From: Belliella aquatica
GTDB lineage: Bacteria > Bacteroidota > Bacteroidia > Cytophagales > Cyclobacteriaceae
DNA: 64,000 nt
Reading direction: 5' to 3'
Assembly: GCF_014637795.1 (NCBI RefSeq)
Contig: NZ_BMFD01000001.1
Coordinates: 538,523 to 602,522, forward strand
How positions within the stretch are numbered: the stretch's first letter is position 1; every line of letters starts with the position of its first letter. The notes below the pieces were generated by a model. That model was not told the DNA's origin and did no database searches. It was given only the letters and a program-made list of their open reading frames with translations. Below are positions 9,672 through 18,593 of this stretch, in pieces. A program made the translations under genes and the position numbers.

Positions 9672-10145
9672 TCACTTATGATGGTAGGGTTCATTTCTGA
9701 GGATTGTATAGGCACGATAAATTTGTTCTATAAAAAACACACGAACCATCTGATGAGAAAAAGTCATTTTGGAAAGTGAAAGCTTCCCATTGGCTCTCTG
9801 ATACACGGCATCTGAGAATCCATAAGGTCCGCCAATCACGAATATGAGTTGTTTTAAGCCGGAATTCATCTTTTTTTGAATGAAATTAGAGAAATCCATG
9901 GAGCCGTACTGTTTACCATTTTCGTCTAAGAGAATCAAATCATCTGAATTTGCAATCTTTTTTAAAATCAATTCTCCTTCTTTTTCTTTTTGAATAGTCT
10001 CGGTAATGCTTTTTGTGTTTTTTAAATCTGGAATAATTTCCAAATCAAACTTGATATAAAAATTTACCCGCTTGATATATTCTTCAATTAAGGATTGAAT
10101 AGCGCTGTGATCAGTTTTGCCAACAGCCAAGAGTTTTATCTGCAT
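9672..10145 (-). CDS. rlmH: 23S rRNA (pseudouridine1915-N3)-methyltransferase RlmH
   Basis: It methylates pseudouridine 1915 in helix 69 of 23S rRNA using SAM. At 157 residues it has the standard length of this SPOUT family. The knot signature is intact: FVIGGPYGFSDAVYQRA, then LSKMTFSHQMVRVFFIEQ and the C-terminal YHHK. The ATG is preceded by TAACTTTG at 4 nt, so the mRNA may be leaderless. Confidence 0.96.
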   Translation of the reverse strand: MQIKLLAVGKTDHSAIQSLIEEYIKRVNFYIKFDLEIIPDLKNTKSITETIQKEKEGELILKKIANSDDLILLDENGKQYGSMDFSNFIQKKMNSGLKQLIFVIGGPYGFSDAVYQRANGKLSLSKMTFSHQMVRVFFIEQIYRAYTILRNEPYHHK

Positions 10146-10149
10146 AGTT

Positions 10150-10157
10150 CAAAGTTA
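10150..10157 (-). promoter_or_regulatory. rlmH -7 box, leaderless arrangement
   Basis: TAACTTTG on the minus strand is an exact TAnnTTTG match. It is separated from the rlmH ATG by only AACT, like glyS and the pseudouridine synthase gene at 57345. Confidence 0.5.
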
Positions 10158-10395
10158 AGATTACCCAAGGATCAATAAAAGGATTTAGAATTTTTAAATT
10201 TTTCATAGATTAGAACGGGGAGTTATATACCGCTTATGTAAAAAGCAAGTGGCTTAAAAAAACGAAGTGCTTGTTTTTATAAACCAACTGTTCTTTTGAG
10301 ATGATAAGTATTATATAAGTAAATCATGGAATTATCAAGACAAACAATACCCTGTCTTTTTTTCTTATATAGCCACAAACCAAAACTATACTATT

Positions 10396-10899
10396 ATGAA
10401 AAAATTTATGTCATTAGCTTTGATGATTGCATTGTTTGCAACATCAGCATTTACGCTTAACAAGGATGCCAACACCATCAATGCAAATGCAGATATTGTG
10501 GATTTAGCAATTCAAACTGAGTTTTTATCTACATTAGTTGCCGCTGTAAAAGCTGGTGATTTGGTAGATGTATTGAAAGGAGATGGTCCATTCACTGTAT
10601 TTGCTCCAACCAATGATGCCTTTGCAAAATTACCTGCTGGAACTGTTGATACATTATTGAAACCAGAGAATAAAGCGCAATTAGTAGCTGTGTTAACTTA
10701 TCACGTGGTAGCAGGAAAAGTATATTCTAAAGATTTATCTGATGGAATGGCTGCTAAAACTGTTCAAGGTGCAGAAGTGAAAATTTCATTGAAAGATGGA
10801 AAAGCTATGGTTAACAATGCAACAGTAACGACTGCTGATATTGAAGCTACAAATGGTGTAGTTCATGTGATCGATACGGTAATTCTTCCACCAATGTAA
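10396..10899 (+). CDS. Secreted fasciclin (FAS1) domain protein
   Basis: A signal peptide ([20 protein letters not shown]) is followed by one FAS1 domain over about residues 33-167. FAS1 box H1 is seen as [15 protein letters not shown], and box H2 as [14 protein letters not shown] at the C-terminus. FAS1 domains mediate adhesion or matrix contacts; the ligand here is unknown. It is monocistronic, with a 250-bp upstream region and its own terminator. Confidence 0.92.
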   Translation: MKKFMSLALMIALFATSAFTLNKDANTINANADIVDLAIQTEFLSTLVAAVKAGDLVDVLKGDGPFTVFAPTNDAFAKLPAGTVDTLLKPENKAQLVAVLTYHVVAGKVYSKDLSDGMAAKTVQGAEVKISLKDGKAMVNNATVTTADIEATNGVVHVIDTVILPPM

Positions 10900-10920
10900 T
10901 TCAAAAAATTATTTGTAGAA

Positions 10921-10958
10921 AAAAACCTCACTGAGAAATCAGTGAGGCTTTTTTTTTG
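10921..10958. terminator. Intrinsic terminator after fasciclin gene
   Basis: A 9-bp stem CCTCACTGA/TCAGTGAGG with loop GAAA is flanked by A5 and T9. It can also act for the convergent gene at 10962. Confidence 0.9.
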
Positions 10959-10961
10959 CTT

Positions 10962-11441
10962 TTATTTTTCAGCGAGATACCCTTTTCTTCGAAGGATAGT
11001 CTCAACGAATTTTTTATCATTCTCTGAGTTAAATATTTTGTAAGGAAGGTGGATGAATTGTGCTTTTGACATAGTGAGGACAAAGGCGTCTTTAGTCGTT
11101 TCTACCTTTTTAATCATATTCCAATTGATTGGCATACCTTGTTTGGTATTGAGCTTCATCAATATCTGTCTGCTATCAATTTCATAAGCCATTTTTTCGA
11201 ACATGACTTTATTTTGTTCCATTTGTGTTACGCCAGCAAATTGGATTACCCAGAAAAGGAGGTACAACAGATAAGCTAAGATTGCCATGCTAATCCACCA
11301 CCAGGAAGAAATCCAAAAATAGCCGCAAGCGATTGCAACGGCGATTAAGATGACCCACCACTGCTCTTTCAAGACGTTGACAAGTCCCATTTTGATGTAG
11401 GTACCAGACTCAAGTTTGTATTTTTTCGTTTTTACTATCAT
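10962..11441 (-). CDS. YcxB-like membrane protein
   Basis: The 159-residue protein has two adjacent transmembrane segments (about residues 25-62) and a C-terminal cytoplasmic beta domain. The pattern FVLTMSKAQFIHLPYKIF and the final RRKGYL are typical of the YcxB-like C-terminal domain. The frame extends to a TTG at 11465, but the ATG at 11441 (MIVKTKKYKLESG) is the more likely start. Function is unknown for the family. Confidence 0.78.
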   Translation of the reverse strand: MIVKTKKYKLESGTYIKMGLVNVLKEQWWVILIAVAIACGYFWISSWWWISMAILAYLLYLLFWVIQFAGVTQMEQNKVMFEKMAYEIDSRQILMKLNTKQGMPINWNMIKKVETTKDAFVLTMSKAQFIHLPYKIFNSENDKKFVETILRRKGYLAEK

Positions 11442-11608
11442 TAGATCTAAAATTTCAGTCTGCAAATATCCGATGATATCCCCTATTTAACAAGCCAATG
11501 ATAAAACTTTGGAGTTTTTACGTAAATATCAAATCAATTTTAAATTCTATTTGTTAAATAGTTAAGTTCTAATTACTTTAACATTAATTTCAAAAACCTT
11601 TTCTAATT

Positions 11609-11842
11609 ATGAGTAGCTTGGTAGTTGATTTGATTCTCTTAGGATTCACTTATGTGGTGTTGATTTATTTTGTTGCTACTTTGACAAAAGCGCGACAAAT
11701 TAGAAGAAGAAATGGTGGAGAAGACGATGGTGAGGGTGGAATAGAAAACTACACAGAACCAAAAATTGATCTACCACCTGGTGTGGTATGGCCTTCAGGC
11801 AGCCCAGTACAAAGAAGAGAAAAAAATCCTGTCAATTATTAA
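11609..11842 (+). CDS. Small membrane protein, hypothetical
   Basis: This 77-residue protein has one N-terminal transmembrane helix (about residues 4-25). A positive patch (KARQIRRR) predicts an Nout/Cin topology, and the cytoplasmic tail is acidic and Pro-rich. I do not recognise the family. Its stop overlaps the stop of the convergent Fur-family gene by 4 bp. Confidence 0.65.
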   Translation: MSSLVVDLILLGFTYVVLIYFVATLTKARQIRRRNGGEDDGEGGIENYTEPKIDLPPGVVWPSGSPVQRREKNPVNY

Positions 11843-12258
11843 CTGCACTGATCACAAATCCCTTGAACTAGCAAGTTTACCTCCTTATTGACAAATCCTG
11901 CTGGAAGGATGATATTCGGTAAGGTGACTTCTTCAATGCATTTGGTTTTACCACATTTTTCGCATTTGAAATGTACGTGTTCGTGGTCATGACTGTGGTT
12001 CGATTCAGTAGAGTGTGCGCACAATGCGTATTTAGAGGCACCACTATCATCAAGTACTTTGTGAATCAAATCACTTTCAAGAAATGTCTTTAATGTTCTA
12101 TAAATAGTAACCCGATCAAAATCTTTTTTAAGCATCTCTTCCAAATCCGCATGTGAAAGCGCAGATTTTCTCTTCAAAAAAACCGCAAGGACTTCTTTTC
12201 TGCAATTTGTAATTCTAAGCTTATGATCTTGGAGGATATCTAAAGGGGTCACTGTCAT
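11839..12258 (-). CDS. Fur-family metal-dependent transcriptional regulator
   Basis: The 139-residue protein has the Fur winged helix with recognition segment DRVTIYRTLKTFL (about 48-60). A His-rich stretch (HSHDHEHVHF, 88-97) precedes two Cys pairs that hold a structural zinc, C99/C102 and C135/C138. The sensed metal cannot be told from sequence; the His-rich loop would fit a Zur-like or peroxide sensor. The promoter side opens into a 539-bp gene-free region that holds an array of phased TATYAA boxes about 190 bp upstream. Confidence 0.9.
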   Translation of the reverse strand: MTVTPLDILQDHKLRITNCRKEVLAVFLKRKSALSHADLEEMLKKDFDRVTIYRTLKTFLESDLIHKVLDDSGASKYALCAHSTESNHSHDHEHVHFKCEKCGKTKCIEEVTLPNIILPAGFVNKEVNLLVQGICDQCS

Positions 12259-12743
12259 GCCAAAAGGTTTACTGTTTAACTAACGGTAAAAATAAAGATT
12301 ATTTTTACTACTACAGCATAATCTAGAATCTGAATGCACCACACGTTTTTTCCTTTTCGATTTGGGAAATGCAAAGCAGCAACCAAGAGTCTATATTCAT
12401 GATTTCTAGACATGAAAGTGATATTAATTAGGTAATAATAAATATTAACTATATATCAACTCTATATCAACTGCGTATTAAATACGTATCAAGCCCATAG
12501 CCAATCCCATTGCTATTTAACTTTTTACTGGTCGTGTATAGTTTAAGAAGTATTTGAGAGGTTTGTTAATATAGAGGGATTTGATTTACGTCTGCCTTTA
12601 CTCGAAATCTGAAATAATAGTGGAAATAAAACTCGTATTGACATTAAATACAGAAAATTTCATGCTGGTTGGTTCAACCTGTTTCAAAATCGTTTTTATC
12701 TCTTTCAATTTTTAACGGCGTATCTATGAAGCTGTCATCCATA
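12259..12743. other. Gene-free region upstream of the Fur-family gene
   Basis: No coding sequence is apparent. The only structured element I find is the five-unit 11-bp array at 12441-12495. The rest is AT-rich and featureless to reading. Confidence 0.5.
12441..12495. repeat. Five tandem 11-bp units with phased TATYAA boxes
   Basis: Five consecutive 11-bp units each carry TATTAA or TATCAA at their third to eighth base, at 12443, 12454, 12465, 12476 and 12487. Units two and three are identical in ten bases (TATATCAACT). Units four and five begin with CGTAT. One unit equals about one helical turn, so all boxes face the same side of the DNA, as in operator arrays bound by cooperative regulators. 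Confidence 0.6.
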
Positions 12744-12777
12744 AAAAAAGGCTGCCAGAATTAACCAGCAGCCTTTA
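12744..12777 (-). terminator. Intrinsic terminator of the DUF5117-type metalloprotease
   Basis: On the minus strand AAAGGCTGC pairs with GCAGCCTTT, followed by a T-run. It lies 21 nt past the stop codon. Confidence 0.85.
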
Positions 12778-12797
12778 ATAAATTTATAAGTAAATCC

Positions 12798-15305
12798 TTA
12801 TTTTGGATCTAATACAGCTTTTACTCTTTCCAAAGCATCTTCTAAATGAAGTTTAGATGTTCTGTCAGATGTTCTTCCAATCGCAGCAGTGATTTGTCTC
12901 TGAAGTGTTTTCAATTCACCTCTAACCATCGGTCTGATGTCAGATTGAGATGCGTTGATTATAGCTCCAAATCTTCTTGCAGCAGCAGGTTCGTCGTTAG
13001 TCATTAGATATTCCAATCTTTCGATATGGGCTCTCTGAAGACTTCTGCGGTGAACATCAATTGTTTTTCCGCTTGGTAACTCTGTCCAAATACCAGCTCT
13101 TAGGTCATCAAATAACTCAATCATAGAATAAGCATCACTGCCATTCAATGCCTCATTTTCAATTACTCTACCTAATCTTCCCCACTCAAGGATACCATTA
13201 AGCGTACCTACTTGCACACCTCTGATTCTCTCTAGTGCGCCGAAATCACCAATTCTACTGATGATTTCCTGATCCATCATCCAAGTAGGAGTAGCAAATA
13301 ATTCTTTGTTTAAGAATTGTACAGCTCTTTTTTGAGTTGATTTGCTAGTATGCTCGTACACTGCTTCATCTTGTCCTGTCGATTTGTAGATTTCATATAC
13401 ACCTCCCACGTTTGTTCTTACGTGACCCATATATCTATTGAACTGACCTAATACTTGTCCGTACATTTCTTCCAAATCAGCATAACCTTTATATGGCTTA
13501 TCATCTTCAGCTGTCCAATCCATTAGATTTGGTAGGATTACTTTAAGGTTTTTGATACCATAATCAGAAGCTTTCATAGCATCATCACCCAAATCCTCAC
13601 TTTGCGTGCTTGGATCATAGCTATTGCCTTGACGACCAAATCTATAAACTGGATCACCAGCTTTTTCTAATATCCACTTGTCAAGTATTGGCTGCTCTTC
13701 TTCTGGAGTTTTTGCATCCAAGATTGGACGGTAACCCCACGCCACAGAATACTTATCATATGGGCCTACATTAGGCATTAAGCTTACATTTTTATCTTCT
13801 GGCTGAGCGATGTAGTTGAATCGCGCATAATCCATGATGGATGGAGCTGTACTGAATTTATCTGTGAAAGTAGAAGATCTTAAAGAATCTACTGGATAGG
13901 CATGTGAAGATGCAAAGTTGTGTGGTAGACCAAGCGTGTGACCTACTTCGTGTGAAGATACAAATTGAATCAAACGACCCATTACCTCTTCCCTGAATTT
14001 CACTCCTCTGGCTTCTGGATTCACAGCAGCTGTTTGGATGAAGAACCAGTTTCTCAACAAGTTCATTACGTTATGATACCATCCGATATCTGACTCAATG
14101 ATCTCACCTGATCTTGGATCAGATACGTGAGGACCATATGCATTCTGAATGTCTGAGGCAAAGTATCTGATTACAGAATATCTTGCATCTTCAGCACTCC
14201 AAGTAGGATCTTCTTCTGGAGTAGGTGCGTCTTTCGCAATGATTGCATTTTTGAAACCTGCTTCTTCAAAAGCAGCTTGCCAATCTTCTACACCTTGCTT
14301 CAAGAAAGGAACCCACTGCTTAGGTGTAGCAGGGTCAATATAAAATACAATAGGCTGCTTTGGTTCTACCAATTCACCTCTTCTGAATTTGTCGTAATCT
14401 TCTTCTTTGACTTCAAGTCTCCATCTGTCAAGGAATCTTCTTGAAGTAGCTTTTTGCTCGTCTAGGCCAAAATCTACAACAGATCTACTAAACCAACCTA
14501 CTCTTTGGTCAGCTAGACGCTGCATCATTGGCTCTTCTGGTAATAAAACCATAGAAGAGTTCATTTCTACTGTGATCAAACCTGTACTAGAATTTGACGG
14601 TGGCTCAGAAGCTGCATAAGTCATTACATACCTAGCCTCGATATTCATTGGATATGGACTTATTCTTTCGATGTAAGATCTCTCTGAGTCCAATCTCTGT
14701 ACTTTAAACTGTGTTCTATTGCTTCTAGGAAGACCAATTGCTTGTACGTCCTTAGAAAACAAGTCAGTAACTTCGATTACCACACCTTTTTCATCCTTAG
14801 AAAATGCCTTTACATCAAACTTCTGTAAAATTGGTTCTAAATTAGAAGCTTTTACTGCGATAGAAATTGGTAATGAATCCGCAGCGGTATTGCTATAAGA
14901 TACTACTCTTAATAAAACATTGTCATTTTCTCTGTCCCATCTTACCAAAAGGGTGTTGGTTCTTTCTCCACCATAACCGATTCCATCTGCAGTTTTTGCG
15001 ATTGTAGTCACGATAAGCATTTCTCTTCCCAACATTTCCTCCGGGATTTCATAGAAATACTTTCCTTCAATTTCGTGAACATTGAATAAACCTTCTTTGG
15101 TTTTTGCTTTGGCAGTAATCACCTCAGAATATGCCTTAGGGCCTGACTTGGCCTGTGGTTTTGGTGCTGGCGCAGCTGGTATAGCAGCTTTAGGATCCTC
15201 TTTCTTTTTTCTCTGTGACAATGCATCTTCAGAGAAGAACATTGAACTCAAAAAAAGAACACCTATCAAGCCACGACGAATTTTAACTTGGGTAAACTTC
15301 TTCAT
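12798..15305 (-). CDS. Secreted zinc-dependent metalloprotease (DUF5117/DUF4953 type)
   Basis: The 835-residue product starts with a signal peptide (about 1-30) and a Pro/Ala-rich linker (36-58). A DUF5118/DUF5117-like region follows, then a metzincin-like domain with the motif HEVGHTLGLPH (H452, E453, H456, H462). A C-terminal helical DUF4953 region ends the protein. Members are common in Bacteroidota and are exported, but their substrates are not known. It is a single gene with its own terminator, divergent from the FAD oxidoreductase at 15424. Confidence 0.9.
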   Translation of the reverse strand: MKKFTQVKIRRGLIGVLFLSSMFFSEDALSQRKKKEDPKAAIPAAPAPKPQAKSGPKAYSEVITAKAKTKEGLFNVHEIEGKYFYEIPEEMLGREMLIVTTIAKTADGIGYGGERTNTLLVRWDRENDNVLLRVVSYSNTAADSLPISIAVKASNLEPILQKFDVKAFSKDEKGVVIEVTDLFSKDVQAIGLPRSNRTQFKVQRLDSERSYIERISPYPMNIEARYVMTYAASEPPSNSSTGLITVEMNSSMVLLPEEPMMQRLADQRVGWFSRSVVDFGLDEQKATSRRFLDRWRLEVKEEDYDKFRRGELVEPKQPIVFYIDPATPKQWVPFLKQGVEDWQAAFEEAGFKNAIIAKDAPTPEEDPTWSAEDARYSVIRYFASDIQNAYGPHVSDPRSGEIIESDIGWYHNVMNLLRNWFFIQTAAVNPEARGVKFREEVMGRLIQFVSSHEVGHTLGLPHNFASSHAYPVDSLRSSTFTDKFSTAPSIMDYARFNYIAQPEDKNVSLMPNVGPYDKYSVAWGYRPILDAKTPEEEQPILDKWILEKAGDPVYRFGRQGNSYDPSTQSEDLGDDAMKASDYGIKNLKVILPNLMDWTAEDDKPYKGYADLEEMYGQVLGQFNRYMGHVRTNVGGVYEIYKSTGQDEAVYEHTSKSTQKRAVQFLNKELFATPTWMMDQEIISRIGDFGALERIRGVQVGTLNGILEWGRLGRVIENEALNGSDAYSMIELFDDLRAGIWTELPSGKTIDVHRRSLQRAHIERLEYLMTNDEPAAARRFGAIINASQSDIRPMVRGELKTLQRQITAAIGRTSDRTSKLHLEDALERVKAVLDPK

Positions 15306-15423
15306 ATTTATATTAGTTGACTTTTAAAGTTTTGAATTTAACCCGTAATTGACGGTTATTCTTAAAGCACAATGTCTAAATTTGATAAGCGGTTATTCTC
15401 CAAAATAAAAGGTAATATTTTCT

Positions 15424-16536
15424 ATGTCTTCTTATGAAATTGTAATTATTGGTGGAGGATTGGCAGGGCTTACAGCGGCTAGTTTATTAGCAAAGCAAAA
15501 TAAAAATGTTTTGTTGATAGAAAAAAAGACGTATCCCTTTCAACGGGTTTGTGGTGAGTATATTTCCAATGAGGTGACCGCATTCTTGAAAAAAGAAGAT
15601 CTTTTTCCTAATGAAGTGAATGTTGCAAACATAAACACGTTTCAGCTGACTTCTGTGCGAGGGAAAAGCATCACCATGCCTTTAGATCTCGGTGGTTTTG
15701 GAATTAGCAGATATGTTCTAGATGAATTCTTATACAATAAGGCAGTCGTTGCAGGTGTAGAATTTATGCTTCAAACTCAAGTAGAAGAAGTCGCTTTTGA
15801 GGAAAATGAGGATAATTTTAAAATCACATTGGATAATGGAATCGAACTGATCGCAAAGCATGTCATTGGGGCTTTTGGAAAGCGATCGAAAATAGATAAG
15901 TCTCTAGATCGCGATTTCATCAAACAGCGAAGTTCATTTATCGGGGTAAAATATCATATCAAAACAGATTTTGACCCGAATACCGTGGCATTACATAATT
16001 TTGAAGGGGGGTATTGTGGCATCAACAAAATAGAAAGTGACAAATACAACTTGTGTTATCTAGGGTCTCGTGATCAATTGAGAGCGTCAGGAAATATCGA
16101 GGCAATGGAGCAAACTTATTTGTGGAAGAATCCATTTCTTGAGAAAATCTGGAAGGAAAGTGAATTTCTTTTCGAGAAGCCTGAGGTGATCAACGAGGTG
16201 AATTTTTCCCCCAAAAACCCAATAGAAGGGCATGTGCTTATGGCGGGGGATTCAGCAGGACTGATCACTCCTCTTTGTGGTAACGGGATGGCTATGGCAA
16301 TCCACTCAGGAAAGCTGGCGGCTGAATCTATTCTAAAATTTAATAAAAGAGCAGAAATAGAACAAAACTACGAGTACGCTTGGAACACAAACTTCAAGGG
16401 GAGGCTATGGGTTGGAAGAAATGTCCAAAGACTCTTTGGCGCTAAGGGAATATCAGAGTTTGCCGTTGGTCTGATCAAAAACTCCAATTTTATCGCCCAA
16501 AACATTATGAAAAGAACCCACGGTCAACCTTTTTGA
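15424..16536 (+). CDS. FAD-dependent oxidoreductase (geranylgeranyl-reductase/monooxygenase-like)
   Basis: The 370-residue flavoprotein has the N-terminal dinucleotide motif IIGGGLAG (8-15) ending in the acidic LLIEKK. The second FAD contact is the GHVLMAGDSAGLITPLCGNG segment, whose GD pair is at about 278. The family includes ring hydroxylases and isoprenoid reductases. Its neighbours are a UbiA prenyltransferase, a type III PKS and a methyltransferase, so oxidation of a polyketide-derived aromatic ring, or reduction of its isoprenoid tail, is inferred. It ends 3 bp from the convergent UbiA gene. Confidence 0.85.
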   Translation: MSSYEIVIIGGGLAGLTAASLLAKQNKNVLLIEKKTYPFQRVCGEYISNEVTAFLKKEDLFPNEVNVANINTFQLTSVRGKSITMPLDLGGFGISRYVLDEFLYNKAVVAGVEFMLQTQVEEVAFEENEDNFKITLDNGIELIAKHVIGAFGKRSKIDKSLDRDFIKQRSSFIGVKYHIKTDFDPNTVALHNFEGGYCGINKIESDKYNLCYLGSRDQLRASGNIEAMEQTYLWKNPFLEKIWKESEFLFEKPEVINEVNFSPKNPIEGHVLMAGDSAGLITPLCGNGMAMAIHSGKLAAESILKFNKRAEIEQNYEYAWNTNFKGRLWVGRNVQRLFGAKGISEFAVGLIKNSNFIAQNIMKRTHGQPF

Positions 16537-16539
16537 TGA

Positions 16540-17430
16540 TTAGATGACTTGTAAGATTTGAGTGTTTTCGAGGAAATACCAAAAGAAAAAGATGTTCAAA
16601 GCTATTGCCGATATTCGATTCATCCACATTGCCCAAGAGTAATTGGCGTATTTATTTTCATCTTTTTTGACAAACCAAAACCAAGTGTAGAAATACAAAA
16701 CTACAGGTAATAAAGCTGCTAAAAACCCGTAAAAAGCCCAATCTTGATTTCTATCTAAGAAAAACCAAGCGAATGCTAGACCGGTAAATAAAAACCAAAT
16801 GGATGAAAATAGAAAGGTACCTTTTATTCCAAGCTTGAGACTGAGGGTTTGGTCGCCTCTTTTTGCATCCTCTTCATGCTGGTAGACCTGAGTAAGCGGG
16901 TATGAGCCCCACAGCATGACCGAAGTGAGCAGCCCTGGAATAAACACATGAGGCATCAATAATACCTCAAACCCGAAATCACTTAATCCTGCATAAGCCA
17001 TACAAAAGGTAAAGCAGCCTTGAAAAAAGCCCGCTACAATCCAACTCACATAAGGCATTTTCTTTAATCTGATTGCTGGGTGGCTGTAAGCCATAGAGAC
17101 CAAACCATATATCACGACCATTCCTGCAAAATAAATATTGATCAAAGCAGCAAGAATGATCGCAACCAGGAAAAAAACTAATGAAAGGTAATAAAGACCT
17201 TTTTTTACTTTTGGAGGATTTTTCAATCCACCAATGCTTCCCTCGTCTTTGTCAAAATAACTGTTATAACCATTGCTCGAGGGGTATAAAAACAAATGTA
17301 AGGATAGGAATACCAACAACATCCGTTCGGCATGATGATTGGGTGTAAATGCTAAAGCAAAGATAAAAATAGGGAGAAGATAAAAAGAAAATGGAATCCT
17401 AAGGTGTTTCCAACTCGATAGACTGAACAT
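16540..17430 (-). CDS. UbiA-family prenyltransferase
   Basis: This 296-residue membrane protein has about eight transmembrane helices. The first Asp-rich motif is modified: NSYFDKDEG, with N56, D60 and D62. The second is HEEDAKRGDQT (D188, D193), where UbiA enzymes bind the prenyl diphosphate-magnesium complex. Such enzymes attach an isoprenoid to an aromatic or other acceptor. Divergent from the type III PKS with an 86-bp shared promoter region, and convergent with the FAD oxidoreductase, it very likely belongs to the same pathway. Which acceptor and which prenyl length are unknown. Confidence 0.85.
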   Translation of the reverse strand: MFSLSSWKHLRIPFSFYLLPIFIFALAFTPNHHAERMLLVFLSLHLFLYPSSNGYNSYFDKDEGSIGGLKNPPKVKKGLYYLSLVFFLVAIILAALINIYFAGMVVIYGLVSMAYSHPAIRLKKMPYVSWIVAGFFQGCFTFCMAYAGLSDFGFEVLLMPHVFIPGLLTSVMLWGSYPLTQVYQHEEDAKRGDQTLSLKLGIKGTFLFSSIWFLFTGLAFAWFFLDRNQDWAFYGFLAALLPVVLYFYTWFWFVKKDENKYANYSWAMWMNRISAIALNIFFFWYFLENTQILQVI

Positions 17431-17516
17431 ATATTGATTTGTTTTACTAACTTTTGTGAAAAGTACTTGTTTAACCTACATCATCCAAATAAATTATTTA
17501 AAGCAAAACCTCCTTT

Positions 17517-18593
17517 ATGGATAATTATATTTTAAGTATAGGAACGGCGAATCCTGGCAGCCCCATCCCACAAGAACAAATAAGTCTGTTTATGCAGCTT
17601 GCCCATCAATTGGATGAAAGAGAGTCCAGAAAATTGAATTTTATATATAGACAGTCAGGAATCAAAACCAGACATAGCGTCGTAAACGATTTTAGGCATC
17701 AGGATCCGCAAGCATTTACTTTTTTTCCAAAAAATAAAACCTTAGAACCTTTCCCGACAACAAAAAACAGAATGGATCTTTTCCAGCAAACAGCATTGGC
17801 TGTTGGAAAACAGGCCATTGAAAACTGTTTGAAAAACACCTCCTTCAAGACCAAAGATATTACGCACTTCATTTTGGTTTCTTGTACGGGGATGTATGCA
17901 CCGGGATTAGAGATTGACTTGATTCACGAGATGGGTTTTTCTCCTACCGTGGAGCGGTATAGCATTCATTTTATGGGGTGCTATGCAGCTTTCAACGCGA
18001 TCAAGCTGGCAGATAGGATTTGCGATTCAGATGAAAAAGCAAACGTTTTGGTGCTTTCAGTAGAGCTGTGCACGATTCATTTTCAGAAAACCTACACCGA
18101 AGACAACTTGATCGCCAATGCAATATTTGGAGACGGAGGTGCCGCTGCATTAATTTCAAAGAAGGGCAATGGCTTGAAAATCAAAAATTACGGTAGCCAA
18201 ATTGTGAAAGAGGGAGAGGCAGACATGGCTTGGGCTATTGGAGATTTTGGTTTTGAAATGAAGCTCAGTAAATATGTTCCCGAGCTACTCAACAAGGGTC
18301 TGCATACCTTGATGCATTACTTGGAGGAAAAGCATGAATTGTCTACAGTCAAGCATTTTGCCATTCACCCGGGAGGAAAGCAAATTCTCCAAAAAGTAGA
18401 AGAAGCCTTTGAAATCAGCGAAGAACAAAATCATTATTCTCACGAAGTTTTACAAGAAAAAGGGAATATGTCGTCTGCTACCATTTTGTTTGTTTTGGAA
18501 AAATGGTTAAATAATGAATCAAAAACAGGAAATATTCTAGCGATGGGATTTGGTCCTGGGTTGACACTGGAGACACTTTTACTAGAAAAATAA
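17517..18593 (+). CDS. Type III polyketide synthase (chalcone/stilbene-synthase-like)
   Basis: It condenses an acyl-CoA starter with malonyl-CoA units into an aromatic polyketide. The 358 residues are the normal length and the catalytic triad is complete: Cys155 in MGCYAAF, His284 in AIHPGG and Asn317 in GNMSSA. The family C-terminal motif GFGPGLT is at 344-350. It overlaps the methyltransferase start by one base (TAATG), so the two are translationally coupled. By analogy with alkylresorcinol operons (PKS plus methyltransferase plus flavoprotein), the product may be a modified phenolic lipid or quinone. The starter cannot be read from sequence. Confidence 0.93.
   Translation: MDNYILSIGTANPGSPIPQEQISLFMQLAHQLDERESRKLNFIYRQSGIKTRHSVVNDFRHQDPQAFTFFPKNKTLEPFPTTKNRMDLFQQTALAVGKQAIENCLKNTSFKTKDITHFILVSCTGMYAPGLEIDLIHEMGFSPTVERYSIHFMGCYAAFNAIKLADRICDSDEKANVLVLSVELCTIHFQKTYTEDNLIANAIFGDGGAAALISKKGNGLKIKNYGSQIVKEGEADMAWAIGDFGFEMKLSKYVPELLNKGLHTLMHYLEEKHELSTVKHFAIHPGGKQILQKVEEAFEISEEQNHYSHEVLQEKGNMSSATILFVLEKWLNNESKTGNILAMGFGPGLTLETLLLEK

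Noticed and set aside
10238-10282. Terminator-like hairpin AAAAGCAAG...CTTGTTTTT upstream of the fasciclin gene
   Set aside because: The stem is imperfect, the loop is long and no transcript is expected to end there; left out of the feature list.
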